Below, piece after piece: positions 44,565-53,355 of a stretch of DNA of 64,000 bases. Location: assembly GCA_014654535.1 (NCBI GenBank), contig BNBA01000008.1:62001-126000 (forward strand), read 5' to 3'. Position 1 is the first letter of the stretch; each line of letters opens with the position of its first letter. A program made the translations under genes and the position numbers. Under the pieces are notes generated by a model. That model was not told the origin of the DNA, did no database searches, and worked only from the letters and a program-made list of their open reading frames with translations. The stretch comes from Xanthomonas boreopolis (GTDB taxonomy: Bacteria > Pseudomonadota > Gammaproteobacteria > Xanthomonadales > Xanthomonadaceae).

Positions 44565-45632
44565 ATGCAACGCCCATTCGGAACCATGCCGGACGGCACC
44601 GACGTCCACGCGATCGCGCTGGAGAACGACCACGGCCTGCGCGCCGAAGTGCTGACCTACGGCGGCATCCTGCGCCGGCTGGAAGTGCCCGCGGGCGATG
44701 GCCACGTGGACGTGGTGCTCGGGCTGGCGGACCTGCCTGCCTACCTGGCCGACCATGACAGCCTCGGCATCCTGGTCGGCCGCTTCGGCAACCGCATCGC
44801 CAACGGCCGCTTCGTGCTGGATGGCGTCGAGCACCAGCTGAGCCGCAACGAAGGCCCCAACCACCTGCATGGCGGCGTCCGCGGTTTCGGCCACCGGTTG
44901 TGGGAGGTGCGCGAACGGTCGCGCGAGCGCGTGCTCCTGGCGCGGGTGTCGCCGGCGGGCGAGGAGGGCTACCCGGGCACGCTCGAGGTCAGCGCCGAGT
45001 TCCGGTTGCGCGGCCACTGCCTGGAGCTGTGCTATCGCGCCCGTACCGATGCCCCCACGCCGGTCAACCTGACCCACCATCCTTATTTCAACCTGGCCGG
45101 GGACAGGCTCGTGCCGGTGGCCGCGCAGGTGCTGCGCATACCGGCCGGCCATTACCTGCCGGTGGATGCCGCGCTGATCCCGACCGGCCAGATCGCCGAC
45201 GTGCACGGCACGCCGTTCGATTTCCGCGTCCCGGGCACGCTCGACGCGAAGCGGATCGCGGGCGACCCGCAACTCGCGCGGGGCAAGGGCTACGACCACT
45301 GCCTCGTGCTCGACCCCGCACACGCCGCCTGCACCGCCGAGCTGTATTCGCCGCACAGCGGCGTCGCGATGCGGCTCACCAGCCCGATGCCGGCGGTACA
45401 GCTGTACGAAGGGCAGATGCTCGACCACAGCCATCCCGAACTCGGCCGTGGGTTGTGCCTGGAGCCGCAGCAGTTCCCGGACGCGCCCAACCACGCCGGT
45501 TTCCCCGACACCATCCTGCGCCCCGGCCAGGACTACCTGCACCGCATCGAGTACCGGTTCGGCGTGCCCGGGCGCGACGCGGGCTGGGACGAGGTGGTGG
45601 CCGCGCTCGACCGCGCGCGCGCCGGCGGATGA
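44565..45632 (+). CDS. galM: Aldose 1-epimerase
   Basis: A 355-residue mutarotase that interconverts alpha and beta anomers of aldoses in the cytoplasm. The catalytic histidines lie in NHLHGGVRGF and NLTHHPYFNL, and the catalytic glutamate in GLCLEPQQFPDAPNHAGFP. Further signatures are GRFGNRIANGRF and KGYDHCLVLD. The start MQRPFGTMPDG at 44565 is chosen over a 49-residue upstream extension that is cysteine-rich and runs into the operator. No signal peptide is visible. Given its divergent position to the arabinoside receptors, L-arabinose or galactose released by the glycosidases is the likely substrate, and the dehydrogenase step is anomer-selective. Confidence 0.93.
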   Translation: MQRPFGTMPDGTDVHAIALENDHGLRAEVLTYGGILRRLEVPAGDGHVDVVLGLADLPAYLADHDSLGILVGRFGNRIANGRFVLDGVEHQLSRNEGPNHLHGGVRGFGHRLWEVRERSRERVLLARVSPAGEEGYPGTLEVSAEFRLRGHCLELCYRARTDAPTPVNLTHHPYFNLAGDRLVPVAAQVLRIPAGHYLPVDAALIPTGQIADVHGTPFDFRVPGTLDAKRIAGDPQLARGKGYDHCLVLDPAHAACTAELYSPHSGVAMRLTSPMPAVQLYEGQMLDHSHPELGRGLCLEPQQFPDAPNHAGFPDTILRPGQDYLHRIEYRFGVPGRDAGWDEVVAALDRARAGG

Positions 45633-45645
45633 GCCGGGGCGGGCC

Positions 45646-46443
45646 TCAGCCCGCCGGAGCGCCCAGCACCAGTTCGATCACGAACTTGCTGCCGAAGAAC
45701 GCCAGCACCAGCAGCGCCATTGCGGTCAGCGTCCAGTGCACCGCCTTGGCGCCGCGCCAGCCGTTGCGCCAGCGGCCGACCAGCAGCGCGCCGAACACCA
45801 GCCACGACAGGATGCTCAGCACGGTCTTGTGGAGCAGGCGCTGGGCCAGGAAATCCTCGACGAACAGCAGTCCCGTCACCAAGGTCAGCGTCAGCAACGC
45901 GAAGCCGACGCTGATGGTGCGGAACAGCAGCGTCTCCAGCTCGGTCAGCGGCGGCAGCGCCCGCAGCCAGGCGTGGAAATCGCGCCGGCGCAGCGCCCGC
46001 TCCTGCAGCCACAGCATGATCGCCAGCAGCGCCGAGATGCCGAGCGTGGCGTAGGCCAGCAGCGCCAGCCAGGCATGCACTTCCAGGCGCCAGCCCAGCG
46101 CCGGGCTCGGCTCGTGGCCGTAGCCGTGGTAGCAGGCCAGCAACAGCGCCGCCAGCGGGAACACCACCACGCCCAGCGCCGCCATCCGCCCACGTGCGCC
46201 CACCAGCGTGGTCAGCGCCGCCATGCCCAGCCCGACCAGTGACAGTGCCGCGAAGAAGTGCATGTCCGGCCCGCCCGCGGTGCGCATGGCGACCTGCACG
46301 TGGTAGCCGGCATGCAGCGCCAGCGCCGGCAGCGCGGCGAACAGCCAGCCGTTGCCGGGCGCCGCTCCTTCCCGCGCCACGCCGCGCACCAGCAGGGCCG
46401 TGGCGACCAGGTACAGCGCGAGGGAGATGAGAACGATTGTCAT
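45646..46443 (-). CDS. ypjD: CcsA/YpjD family inner-membrane protein
   Basis: A 265-residue membrane protein of the cytochrome c assembly (CcsA) fold with eight predicted helices. Conserved histidines appear in ALHAGYHVQ, CYHGYGHEPSP, WRLEVHAWLALLAYATL and RLLHKTVLSILSWLVFG, the haem-linked positions of the fold. In many gammaproteobacteria ypjD is divergent from ffh exactly as here. Its function is not settled; relatives have been linked to metal ion export control. MTIVLISLALYLVATAL at 46443 is taken as start. Confidence 0.88.
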   Translation of the reverse strand: MTIVLISLALYLVATALLVRGVAREGAAPGNGWLFAALPALALHAGYHVQVAMRTAGGPDMHFFAALSLVGLGMAALTTLVGARGRMAALGVVVFPLAALLLACYHGYGHEPSPALGWRLEVHAWLALLAYATLGISALLAIMLWLQERALRRRDFHAWLRALPPLTELETLLFRTISVGFALLTLTLVTGLLFVEDFLAQRLLHKTVLSILSWLVFGALLVGRWRNGWRGAKAVHWTLTAMALLVLAFFGSKFVIELVLGAPAG

Positions 46444-46517
46444 CGTGGAAGTTTCGCATACCACGGGGCGGGCCGGCAGGCGGCTCGCCGGTGCAGGGGC
46501 GGGGCACGCCCTGCCGC

Positions 46518-46523
46518 TATAAT
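46518..46523 (+). promoter_or_regulatory. Consensus -10 box of the ffh promoter
   Basis: A perfect TATAAT lies 33 bp upstream of the ffh start, in an otherwise GC-rich intergenic region. No good -35 hexamer is seen at 16-18 bp distance. The nearly identical context CCGCTATAATCGC recurs before rpsP. Confidence 0.6.
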
Positions 46524-46556
46524 CGCGGTCCGTTTCCCCTTCGCGGTCGCCTTCGC

Positions 46557-47945
46557 ATGTTCGAATCCCTCACCCAGCGTCTCTCCGGCACCATCGAGCG
46601 CCTGCGCGGCCGTGGCCGCCTGACCGAGGAGAACATCCGCGAGGCCACCCGCGAGGTCCGCATCGCCCTGCTCGAGGCCGACGTGGCCCTGCCGGTGGTG
46701 CAGGCCCTGGTCGAGCGGATCAAGGTCCGCGCGGTCGGCCAGGAAGTGCTCAAGTCGCTGACCCCGGGCCAGGCCCTGATCAAGGTCGTGCGCGACGAGC
46801 TGACCGCGGTGATGGGCGCCGCCGCCAGCGACCTGAACCTGAACGTGCCTGCCCCGGCCATCATCCTGATGGCCGGCCTGCAGGGCGCCGGCAAGACCAC
46901 CACGGTCGGCAAGCTCGCCAAGCACCTGAAGGAAAAGCGCAAGAAGAAGGTCATGGTGGTGTCGGCCGACGTCTACCGCCCGGCCGCGATCGAGCAGCTC
47001 AAGACCCTGGCCGAGCAGGTCGGGGTGCTGTTCTTCCCGTCCAGCGCCGACCAGAAGCCGGTCGACATCGTGCGCGCCGCGATCGCCGACGCGCGCAAGT
47101 CGTTCGTCGACGTGCTGCTGGTCGATACCGCCGGCCGCCTGGCCATCGACCAGGCGATGATGGACGAGATCAAGGCCCTGCACGCCGCGATCAACCCGGC
47201 AGAGACCCTGTTCGTGGTCGACTCGATGACCGGCCAGGACGCGGCCAACACCGCCAAGGCGTTCGGCGAGGCGCTGCCGCTGACCGGCGTGGTGCTGACC
47301 AAGACCGACGGCGACGCCCGCGGCGGCGCCGCGCTCTCGGTGCGCTACATCACCGGCCGGCCGATCAAGTTCGTCGGTACCGGCGAGAAGGTGGACGGGC
47401 TGGACGTGTTCCATCCCGACCGCGTCGCCAGCCGCATCCTCGACATGGGCGACGTGCTGTCGCTGGTCGAGCAGGTCCAGCAGAGCGTGGACCAGGAAAA
47501 GGCCGCCAAGCTCGCCGCCAAGGTCGCCAAGGGCAAGAAGTTCGACCTCAACGACATGAAGGAACAGCTGGAGCAGATGCAGAACATGGGTGGCATCGGC
47601 GGGCTGATGGACAAGCTGCCCGGCATCGGCAAGATCCCGGACCACCTCAAGGACCAGGTCACCGGCAAGGAAGTGCCGCGGATGATCGCGATCATCAACT
47701 CGATGACCAAGAAGGAGCGCCGCAATCCGGCCGTGCTCAACGGCTCGCGCCGCGCCCGCATCGCCAAGGGCGCCGGCCTGCAGCCTTCCGACGTCAACAA
47801 GCTGATGAAGCAGTACCAGCAGATGGAGAAGATGATGTCCAAGCTCTCTGGCGGCGGTATGAAGGGCCTGATGCGCGGCATGAAGGGCATGATGGGCGCC
47901 ATGGGCGGAATGGGGGGGCGCGGCGGCCTGCCGCCGTTCCGCTGA
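46557..47945 (+). CDS. ffh: Signal recognition particle protein Ffh
   Basis: A 462-residue SRP54-family GTPase that binds 4.5S RNA and signal sequences of nascent membrane proteins. The N domain covers 1-90 and the G domain has Walker A GLQGAGKTTTVGKLA, then DVYRPAAIEQL, DTAGRL and TKTDGDARGGAA. The C-terminal M domain is methionine-rich, ending MKGLMRGMKGMMGAMGGMGG. The open frame extends 40 residues upstream through the promoter; MFESLTQRLSGTIERLRG at 46557 is the family start. Confidence 0.97.
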   Translation: MFESLTQRLSGTIERLRGRGRLTEENIREATREVRIALLEADVALPVVQALVERIKVRAVGQEVLKSLTPGQALIKVVRDELTAVMGAAASDLNLNVPAPAIILMAGLQGAGKTTTVGKLAKHLKEKRKKKVMVVSADVYRPAAIEQLKTLAEQVGVLFFPSSADQKPVDIVRAAIADARKSFVDVLLVDTAGRLAIDQAMMDEIKALHAAINPAETLFVVDSMTGQDAANTAKAFGEALPLTGVVLTKTDGDARGGAALSVRYITGRPIKFVGTGEKVDGLDVFHPDRVASRILDMGDVLSLVEQVQQSVDQEKAAKLAAKVAKGKKFDLNDMKEQLEQMQNMGGIGGLMDKLPGIGKIPDHLKDQVTGKEVPRMIAIINSMTKKERRNPAVLNGSRRARIAKGAGLQPSDVNKLMKQYQQMEKMMSKLSGGGMKGLMRGMKGMMGAMGGMGGRGGLPPFR

Positions 47946-48116
47946 TCCCGAGGGACGGCGACCTGGCGATCGCTGCCCGGCAAGCCGTTCCCGCCGTGCC
48001 AGGCCGTCCGTCGCAGCGGTTCCGCATGCATCCGTTATGGCTTTCCAGATGCACGAGCCGCGCCAGAGGCAGCGCACGCGGCCATGGCGGCTCCAGTGCC
48101 ACCAGAACTCGCACCT

Positions 48117-48174
48117 CCCTTCTCTCGCCCGCGGGAGAAGGTGCCCCGAAGGGGGGGGGAGGGATGCTTCCCCC
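48117..48174. repeat. Stem-loop repeat, family C
   Basis: CCCTTCTCTCGcccGCGGGAGAAGG (48117-48140) is followed by GTGCCCCGAAGG and a run of nine or more G. It dominates the 300-bp gap between ffh and the aminotransferase gene; nothing else is recognisable there. Confidence 0.65.
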
Positions 48175-48245
48175 AGTAAGAACAAACCACGAGCAAGCGA
48201 CAGCATGATGGATCCGTCCATGTGGCCGCAGCCCGAGACGCCGCT

Positions 48246-49043
48246 GTGAATCTGGTTCTCCATCGAGGCGCCCCCGCCGGCGCGGACGTGCTGGCGGCCC
48301 TGGCCCTGGTCAATTACGGGCACTTCACCTCGCTGCAGGTGCGCGGCGGCGCGGTGCGGGGCCTGGACCTGCACCTGCAGCGGTTGCAACAGGGCACGTC
48401 CACGTTGTTCCGGAGCCGATTGGACGAAGAGCGCCTGCGCGTCGAACTGGCGGCCGCGCTCGATGCCTTCGGCCGGGCGGACGCGTCGCTGCGCATCACG
48501 GTGTTCTCGCCCGACTTCGATTTCCGCGAACCGTTGCGCGAGGCGGCGCCGGAGGTGCTCGTCTCGCTCTCGCCGGCCTCGCAGCTGCCGGTGGCGCCCC
48601 TGCGCGTGCGCCCGGTCGCGTTCGTGCGCGAGCTGCCGCAGGTCAAGCACGTCGGCACGTTCCCGCTGTTCCAGTTGCGGCGCGACGCCATGGAGGCCGG
48701 CTTCGACGACGCCCTGTTCGTCGATGCCCGGGGCTGCCTGGTCGAAGGATCAGTCTGGAACCTCGGCCTGTGGGACGGGCAGGGCGTCACCTGGCCGGAG
48801 GGGCCGGCGCTGCGCGGGACCCAGGAACGGCTGCTCCGGGCGGGGCTGGCGCTGCTCGGCGTGCCGCAGCGGGTCCGCCCGGTCCGCCTGGACGAAACCG
48901 GGGCGTTCCGCGCCGCGTTCGCCTGCAATTCCCGCGGGTTGCAGCCGATCCGGGCGATCGGCGAGTCGGCCTTCCCGGAGCTTGGCCTGCCGCCGGTCCT
49001 GGAACGGGCCTTGTCCACCCAGCCCTGGCAGCCGCTCCGGTAG
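48246..49043 (+). CDS. Class IV pyridoxal-phosphate aminotransferase (PabC-like)
   Basis: A protein of about 265 residues in the fold-type IV group that includes 4-amino-4-deoxychorismate lyase, branched-chain and D-amino acid aminotransferases. The catalytic lysine is in [19 protein letters not shown]; the cofactor-binding turn is [23 protein letters not shown]. Short length and the lack of a clear BCAT signature make a PabC-type lyase plausible but unproven. Start: a GTG at 48246 is used; a GTG at 48222 is also in frame, and neither has a strong ribosome-binding site. It lies between ffh and the rpsP operon on the same strand. Confidence 0.8.
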   Translation: MNLVLHRGAPAGADVLAALALVNYGHFTSLQVRGGAVRGLDLHLQRLQQGTSTLFRSRLDEERLRVELAAALDAFGRADASLRITVFSPDFDFREPLREAAPEVLVSLSPASQLPVAPLRVRPVAFVRELPQVKHVGTFPLFQLRRDAMEAGFDDALFVDARGCLVEGSVWNLGLWDGQGVTWPEGPALRGTQERLLRAGLALLGVPQRVRPVRLDETGAFRAAFACNSRGLQPIRAIGESAFPELGLPPVLERALSTQPWQPLR

Positions 49044-49044
49044 C

Positions 49045-49073
49045 TTGGAATCGCCCGGCCGGGCCGCTATAAT
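49045..49073 (+). promoter_or_regulatory. Sigma-70 promoter of the rpsP operon
   Basis: TTGGAA (49045-49050) and TATAAT (49068-49073) are separated by 17 bp, an excellent housekeeping promoter, 50 bp upstream of rpsP. Confidence 0.8.
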
Positions 49074-49123
49074 CGCCGGCTTACCTCGCCATCCTGGCGA
49101 CTGGGCAACATCGAGAAACCACC

Positions 49124-49381
49124 ATGGTCAAGATCCGTCTTACCCGCGGCGGCGCGAAGAAGCGTCCGTTCTACCACATCATCGTCACCGACTCGCGCAG
49201 CGCCCGCGACGGCCGCAACATCGAGCGCGTCGGTTACTACAACCCGGTCGCCCAGGGTGCCGAGCAGCGCGTCGTGCTGGATCTGGCCCGCGTCGAGCAC
49301 TGGGTCAACAACGGCGCCCAGCTGACCGACAAGGTCCGCAACCTGCTGAAGGAAGCGACCAAGACCCAGGCCGCGGCCTGA
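49124..49381 (+). CDS. rpsP: 30S ribosomal protein S16
   Basis: An 85-residue ribosomal protein of the small subunit, essential for 30S assembly. [31 protein letters not shown] is the diagnostic N-terminus, with GYYNP and [19 protein letters not shown] following. First gene of the standard rpsP-rimM-trmD-rplS group and directly behind a strong promoter. Confidence 0.98.
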   Translation: MVKIRLTRGGAKKRPFYHIIVTDSRSARDGRNIERVGYYNPVAQGAEQRVVLDLARVEHWVNNGAQLTDKVRNLLKEATKTQAAA

Positions 49382-49389
49382 TCCTGGAG

Positions 49390-49410
49390 GGCCGCGCCAC
49401 CGGCGCGGCC
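49390..49410 (+). other. Perfect 9-bp hairpin between rpsP and rimM
   Basis: GGCCGCGCC (49390-49398) and GGCGCGGCC (49402-49410) enclose a 3-nt loop, ending 15 bp before the rimM start and just ahead of its ribosome-binding site. No U-tract follows. It may lower rimM expression relative to S16, as is known for this operon in other bacteria. Confidence 0.55.
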
Positions 49411-49425
49411 CATGGGCCGGAAGCG

Positions 49426-49938
49426 ATGAAAGATACCGAGCGCCGCATCCTGTTGGGCAGGATCGTCGGCGCTTTTGGCGTTCGTGGCGAGCTGAAGCTC
49501 GAGTCCTGGACCGAGCCGCGGCTGGCCATCTTCAAGTACCAGCCCTGGATCCTGCGGGCACCCGACGGCCGGGAGTCCATGCTGGCCGGCGCGCGCGGGC
49601 GCGACACCGGCAAGCACCTGGTGGCGACCTTTCCCGGCATCGACGATCGCAACGTGGTCGAGGCGATGCGCGGTACCGAGATCCACGTGCCGCGCAGCGC
49701 GCTGCCGCCGCCAAAGCCCGACGAGTATTACTGGGTCGACCTGGAAGGCCTGGACGTGCAGACGGTCGAGGGCGCCGCGCTCGGCCAGGTGTCGCACCTG
49801 TTCTCCACCGGCGCGAACGACGTGCTGGTGGTGCGCGGCGAGCGCGAGCGACTGATCCCGTTCGTGCAGCCGGATTTCGTCAAGTCCGTGGATTTCGAGG
49901 CCAATCGGATCGTCGTGGATTGGGATCCGGAGTTCTGA
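49426..49938 (+). CDS. rimM: 16S rRNA processing protein RimM
   Basis: A 170-residue ribosome maturation factor that binds S19 in the 30S head. The N-terminal RimM domain has [24 protein letters not shown]; the C-terminal PRC-barrel has [38 protein letters not shown] and [25 protein letters not shown]. The start at 49426 follows GGAAG. It lies 44 bp after rpsP. Confidence 0.96.
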   Translation: MKDTERRILLGRIVGAFGVRGELKLESWTEPRLAIFKYQPWILRAPDGRESMLAGARGRDTGKHLVATFPGIDDRNVVEAMRGTEIHVPRSALPPPKPDEYYWVDLEGLDVQTVEGAALGQVSHLFSTGANDVLVVRGERERLIPFVQPDFVKSVDFEANRIVVDWDPEF

Positions 49939-50002
49939 AGAAGCCAGGCCCCGGGATCCGGCCCCGGAAGAGCGGTAGGCCTGCTTCGCGCCGAATGCTG
50001 TT

Positions 50003-50065
50003 GTGGGAGGGGCTTCGGTCCCGACGGGCTTTGCCGACCCGCTGCCGGGGCTATGGCCCTTCCAC
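50003..50065. repeat. Stem-loop intergenic repeat, family B copy 2
   Basis: GTGGGAGGGGCTTCGGTCCC at 50003 pairs imperfectly with GGGGCTATGGCCCTTCCAC ending at 50065. It sits in the 213-bp gap between rimM and trmD, an unusual insertion into an otherwise compact operon. Confidence 0.65.
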
Positions 50066-50151
50066 GGAAAGCAGATTGCAGGAGCATCGGGTCGCTTGAC
50101 AGCCTGGCCCAGGCAAGGATGCTTCCCAAGCCCCGAGTTCCCCCCGACCCA

Positions 50152-50904
50152 ATGCGCATCGACGTCATCAGCCTGTTCCCCGAATTCATCGCCCAGTCCG
50201 CCGCGTTCGGCGTGGTCGGGCGAGCGCAGGAGCGGGGATTGCTGGAACTGCACGGCTGGAATCCTCGCGACTATGCCGAGGGCAATTACCGTCGCGTGGA
50301 CGACCGCCCCTTCGGGGGCGGCCCCGGCATGGTGATGTTGATCGAGCCGCTGCGCGCCTGCCTGGGCGCGGTACGGGCGGCCGATCCGCAGCCGGCGCCA
50401 GTGATCTACCTCAGCCCGCAGGGCCGGCCGCTGACCCAGGCCAGGGTCCGTGAGCTGGCGGCGCTGCCGCGCCTGGTCCTGCTGTGCGGGCGCTACGAGG
50501 GCGTGGACGAGCGCTTCCTCGCGGCCGAGGTGGACGAGGAAATCTCGATCGGCGACTACGTGCTGTCCGGCGGCGAGCTCGGAGCGGCCGTCGTCGTCGA
50601 TGCGGTGACCCGGCTCCAGGAAGGGGCATTGAACGATGCTGAATCCGCCGCTCAGGACAGCTTCGAGGGCCCCGGGGGGCTGCTGGATTGTCCCCATTAC
50701 AGCCAGCCGGCCAGCCACGTGCTGGGCGACGTCCCGGACGTCCTGCGCTCGGGCAACCACGCCGCGATCGCGCGCTGGCGCCGGCAGCAGTCGTTGCTGA
50801 GGACCTGGCAGCGACGCCCGGACCTGCTGGACGAAGAGGCGCTGTCCAAGGCCGACCGCAAGCTGCTCGACGAGGCCCGCCAGGGCGGGGGAGGCAAGGC
50901 CTGA
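50152..50904 (+). CDS. trmD: tRNA (guanine-37-N1) methyltransferase
   Basis: A 250-residue SPOUT-class methyltransferase that makes m1G37 in tRNAs and prevents +1 frameshifting. [12 protein letters not shown] is the family start; an upstream extension of 33 residues is rejected. The trefoil-knot SAM site shows [13 protein letters not shown] and [13 protein letters not shown], and the tRNA-binding tail has [12 protein letters not shown] and [13 protein letters not shown]. It keeps the usual order behind rimM, though separated by a repeat. Confidence 0.97.
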   Translation: MRIDVISLFPEFIAQSAAFGVVGRAQERGLLELHGWNPRDYAEGNYRRVDDRPFGGGPGMVMLIEPLRACLGAVRAADPQPAPVIYLSPQGRPLTQARVRELAALPRLVLLCGRYEGVDERFLAAEVDEEISIGDYVLSGGELGAAVVVDAVTRLQEGALNDAESAAQDSFEGPGGLLDCPHYSQPASHVLGDVPDVLRSGNHAAIARWRRQQSLLRTWQRRPDLLDEEALSKADRKLLDEARQGGGGKA

Positions 50905-50947
50905 GGCCCGGTTTCGCGGCCTCTAGCGCCGGCCTGCGGAAATCGGC

Positions 50948-50953
50948 TACAAT
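50948..50953 (+). promoter_or_regulatory. -10 box of an rplS promoter
   Basis: TACAAT lies in GGCTACAATGCGCGG, 130 bp upstream of rplS, in the gap after trmD. No -35 box is clear. It suggests a separate promoter and a long leader for L19. Confidence 0.45.
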
Positions 50954-51083
50954 GCGCGGCTCCATGTGGCCCGCGCCGGGCCCAGCGGATCCCACAACGA
51001 TAAACGTGCGGCGCAATCCGGCGACTGCATCAGTCCACGCTGTCGAAACGACACACCCACCCCGAACGAAATCGGTGTAACCC

Positions 51084-51488
51084 ATGAGCAAGCTGAACAA
51101 GTCCATCATCGCGGAATTCGAGTCCGCCCAGATCGCCCGCGAACTGCCGCAGTTCAGCCAGGGCGACACCGTCGTGGTCAACGTCAAGGTCAAGGAAGGT
51201 AACCGCGAGCGCGTGCAGGCCTACGAGGGCGTGGTGATCGGCACCAAGAACGCCGGCCTGAACTCCTCGTTCACCGTGCGCAAGATCTCGCACGGCTACG
51301 GCGTGGAGCGCGTGTTCCAGACCTACAGCCCGACCATCGAGTCGGTCGAGGTCAAGCGCCGCGGCAAGGTGCGCGCCGGCAAGCTGTACTACCTGCGTGG
51401 CCTGGAAGGCAAGGCTGCCCGCATCAAGGAAGACCTGGCCGCCGCTGCGCAGGCCAAGGCCGCCCGCCAGGCCGCCAAGGCCGAGTAA
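51084..51488 (+). CDS. rplS: 50S ribosomal protein L19
   Basis: A 134-residue large-subunit protein at the 30S-50S interface. Diagnostic segments are [49 protein letters not shown] and [26 protein letters not shown] short Ala/Lys-rich tail follows. Last gene of the rpsP group, with its own promoter candidate upstream and a strong hairpin downstream. Confidence 0.98.
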   Translation: MSKLNKSIIAEFESAQIARELPQFSQGDTVVVNVKVKEGNRERVQAYEGVVIGTKNAGLNSSFTVRKISHGYGVERVFQTYSPTIESVEVKRRGKVRAGKLYYLRGLEGKAARIKEDLAAAAQAKAARQAAKAE

Positions 51489-51523
51489 TCCGCGACCGGG
51501 CGCTTGGCCCGCGTATCGCACGG

Positions 51524-51545
51524 AAGGCCGCCCTTGGGCGGCCTT
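51524..51545 (+). terminator. Hairpin terminator after rplS
   Basis: AAGGCCGCCC (51524-51533) and GGGCGGCCTT (51536-51545) form a 10-bp perfect stem around TT, followed by CTGCGTTTCC. It ends the ribosomal operon 36 bp after the L19 stop and lies before the convergent MATE gene. Confidence 0.75.
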
Positions 51546-51676
51546 CTGCGTTTCCGGGGGAGGCGCTGCGCAGGTGGCGAGGGCGATCTTCTGTGCGCCG
51601 CGAAGAGTCTCCATGCCACCCACCAGGCGGGGCAGGCGGTCCCGGTCGCCATTCCCCTCGCGGCGATCCCCGCGGA

Positions 51677-53131
51677 TCAGCGGCTCTCTTCGGCCGCATC
51701 GGCCACCGGCGACGGCGGTGGCGCCGGCACCTCGGCCGGTACCGCCACCTCCTGCGCATGCGGGGCGGGCGCCAGCATATGGGCGCTGCGCCACCTGCCC
51801 CAGCGGTAGTACGCCAGCGACATCAGCATCGCGCAGAGCGAACTGACCGGGAAGCTCCACCAGATCGCGTCGGCGCCGAACCGGGGCATCAGCAACTCGG
51901 CCAGCGGTACCCGGATGCCCCATAGCGCCAGCGCCAGGATCACCAGCGGCGGTATCACCGCGCCGGTCGCACGCACCACGCCAGACACCACGAACGTCAC
52001 GCCGAACAACAGGAAAGACCAGATCGCGATGTGATTGAGGTGCCGGGCGATCTCGAGCGCCGGGCTGCCGGCCGGCAGGAACAGCGACAGCGTCCAGCGG
52101 TCGAGCAGGATCAACGGCACGATCAGCGAGCCGGTGAGCAGGAAGTTGAACAGCACGCCGCTGCGCGCCGCCGCATCGACCCGGTCCCAGCGGCGCGCGC
52201 CGACGTTCTGCGCGGCCATCGAGGAGCATGCCGCTCCGATCGCCATCGCCGGCATCTGCACGTAGGTCCACAGCTGCAGGGCCGCGCCGTAGGCGGCCGC
52301 GGTATCGGTGCCGTAGCCGTTGACCATGCGCATCATCGCGATCATCGCCAGCGAGATCAGCACCATCTGCAGCCCCATCGGGACGCCCTTGCCGACCAGG
52401 GCGCGCAGGATCCGCAGGTCGATCGCGAACATGGCCGCGTCGCGCCGGCCCAGCCACAACACATGCCCGCGATGGCGCATGTAGGCCAGCAGCCCCGCGA
52501 GCGCGATCGCCTGCGCCGCCAGCGTGGCCCAGGCCGCACCCGCGATGCCCAGTTTCGGGAACGGGCCCAGCCCGAAGATCAGCAGCGGGTTCAATGCGAT
52601 GTCCAGCACCACCGAGAGCAGCAGGAACCGGAACGGCGTGCGCGAGTCGCCCGCGCCGCGCAGCGCGGCGGACAGGAATGCGAACATGTACAGCATCGGC
52701 ACCGCCAGGAAGATCACCCGCAGATAGGCCTCGGCGAGCGGCAGCGATTCGTGCGGCGTGCCCATCGCCGCCAGCAGGTGGCGCGCGAGCCAGACGCCGG
52801 ATGCGGCGATCAGGACCGAGACCCCGACGAAGAACGTGGCGCTGGTGCCCATCACCCGGCGCGCCTGGACCAGGTCCTTGGCGCCCATCGCCTGGCCGAT
52901 CAGGATGGTGGCGGCCATGCCGATGCCGAACACCGAGCCGATCAGGAAGAACAGGATGTTGTTGGCATTGGCCGTGGCGGTCAGCGCGGCCTCGCCCAGA
53001 TAGCGGCCTACCCAGACCGCATTGATTGAACCGTTCAGCGATTGGGCGACGTTGCCGGCGAGAATAGGCAGCGCGAACGAGAGCAGGCTTCTGCCGATCG
53101 GGCCCTCGGTGAGCGAGGTTGGACGTTGCAT
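51677..53131 (-). CDS. MATE family efflux transporter
   Basis: A multidrug and toxin extrusion family antiporter of about 484 residues with twelve helices in two six-helix bundles. The N-terminus ITEG-type segment (SLTEGPIGRSLLSFALPILAGNVAQSLNGSINAVWVGRYLG) and IGQAMGAKDLVQARRV are typical of the NorM/DinF-like group. A proline/alanine-rich cytoplasmic tail (about 455-484) is not conserved. An ATG at 53131 is chosen over the adjacent GTG at 53134. It would export cationic drugs or metabolites with Na+ or H+. It separates the ribosomal operon from the polysaccharide cluster, and its link to either is not evident. Confidence 0.9.
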   Translation of the reverse strand: MQRPTSLTEGPIGRSLLSFALPILAGNVAQSLNGSINAVWVGRYLGEAALTATANANNILFFLIGSVFGIGMAATILIGQAMGAKDLVQARRVMGTSATFFVGVSVLIAASGVWLARHLLAAMGTPHESLPLAEAYLRVIFLAVPMLYMFAFLSAALRGAGDSRTPFRFLLLSVVLDIALNPLLIFGLGPFPKLGIAGAAWATLAAQAIALAGLLAYMRHRGHVLWLGRRDAAMFAIDLRILRALVGKGVPMGLQMVLISLAMIAMMRMVNGYGTDTAAAYGAALQLWTYVQMPAMAIGAACSSMAAQNVGARRWDRVDAAARSGVLFNFLLTGSLIVPLILLDRWTLSLFLPAGSPALEIARHLNHIAIWSFLLFGVTFVVSGVVRATGAVIPPLVILALALWGIRVPLAELLMPRFGADAIWWSFPVSSLCAMLMSLAYYRWGRWRSAHMLAPAPHAQEVAVPAEVPAPPPSPVADAAEESR

Positions 53132-53355
53132 CACGAATGGGCCTGTTAAGGAGGATGAATCTTACTGCGGCCGCATGCCGGTCGCTGCCGCTCGATGGCG
53201 TACTTGCCCGGGTAACCCTGAATAGGGCAAGGCGCCCGGGTGCCCAAATTTGTTAAAGTTGGACCTGAAACACACATTTTCGTGTAGGTTGGTCACTTAC
53301 CCCCACGAGTGTTGTGCCTACCCCTCGAGGATGGGGGGACGACGTTCTGGAGGAC

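Noticed and set aside
53154-53255. 33-codon open frame on the plus strand behind AAGGAGG upstream of the sugar transferase gene
   Set aside because: The Shine-Dalgarno-like AAGGAGG touches the ATG directly, leaving no proper spacing, and the peptide has no features; the region is more likely promoter DNA.
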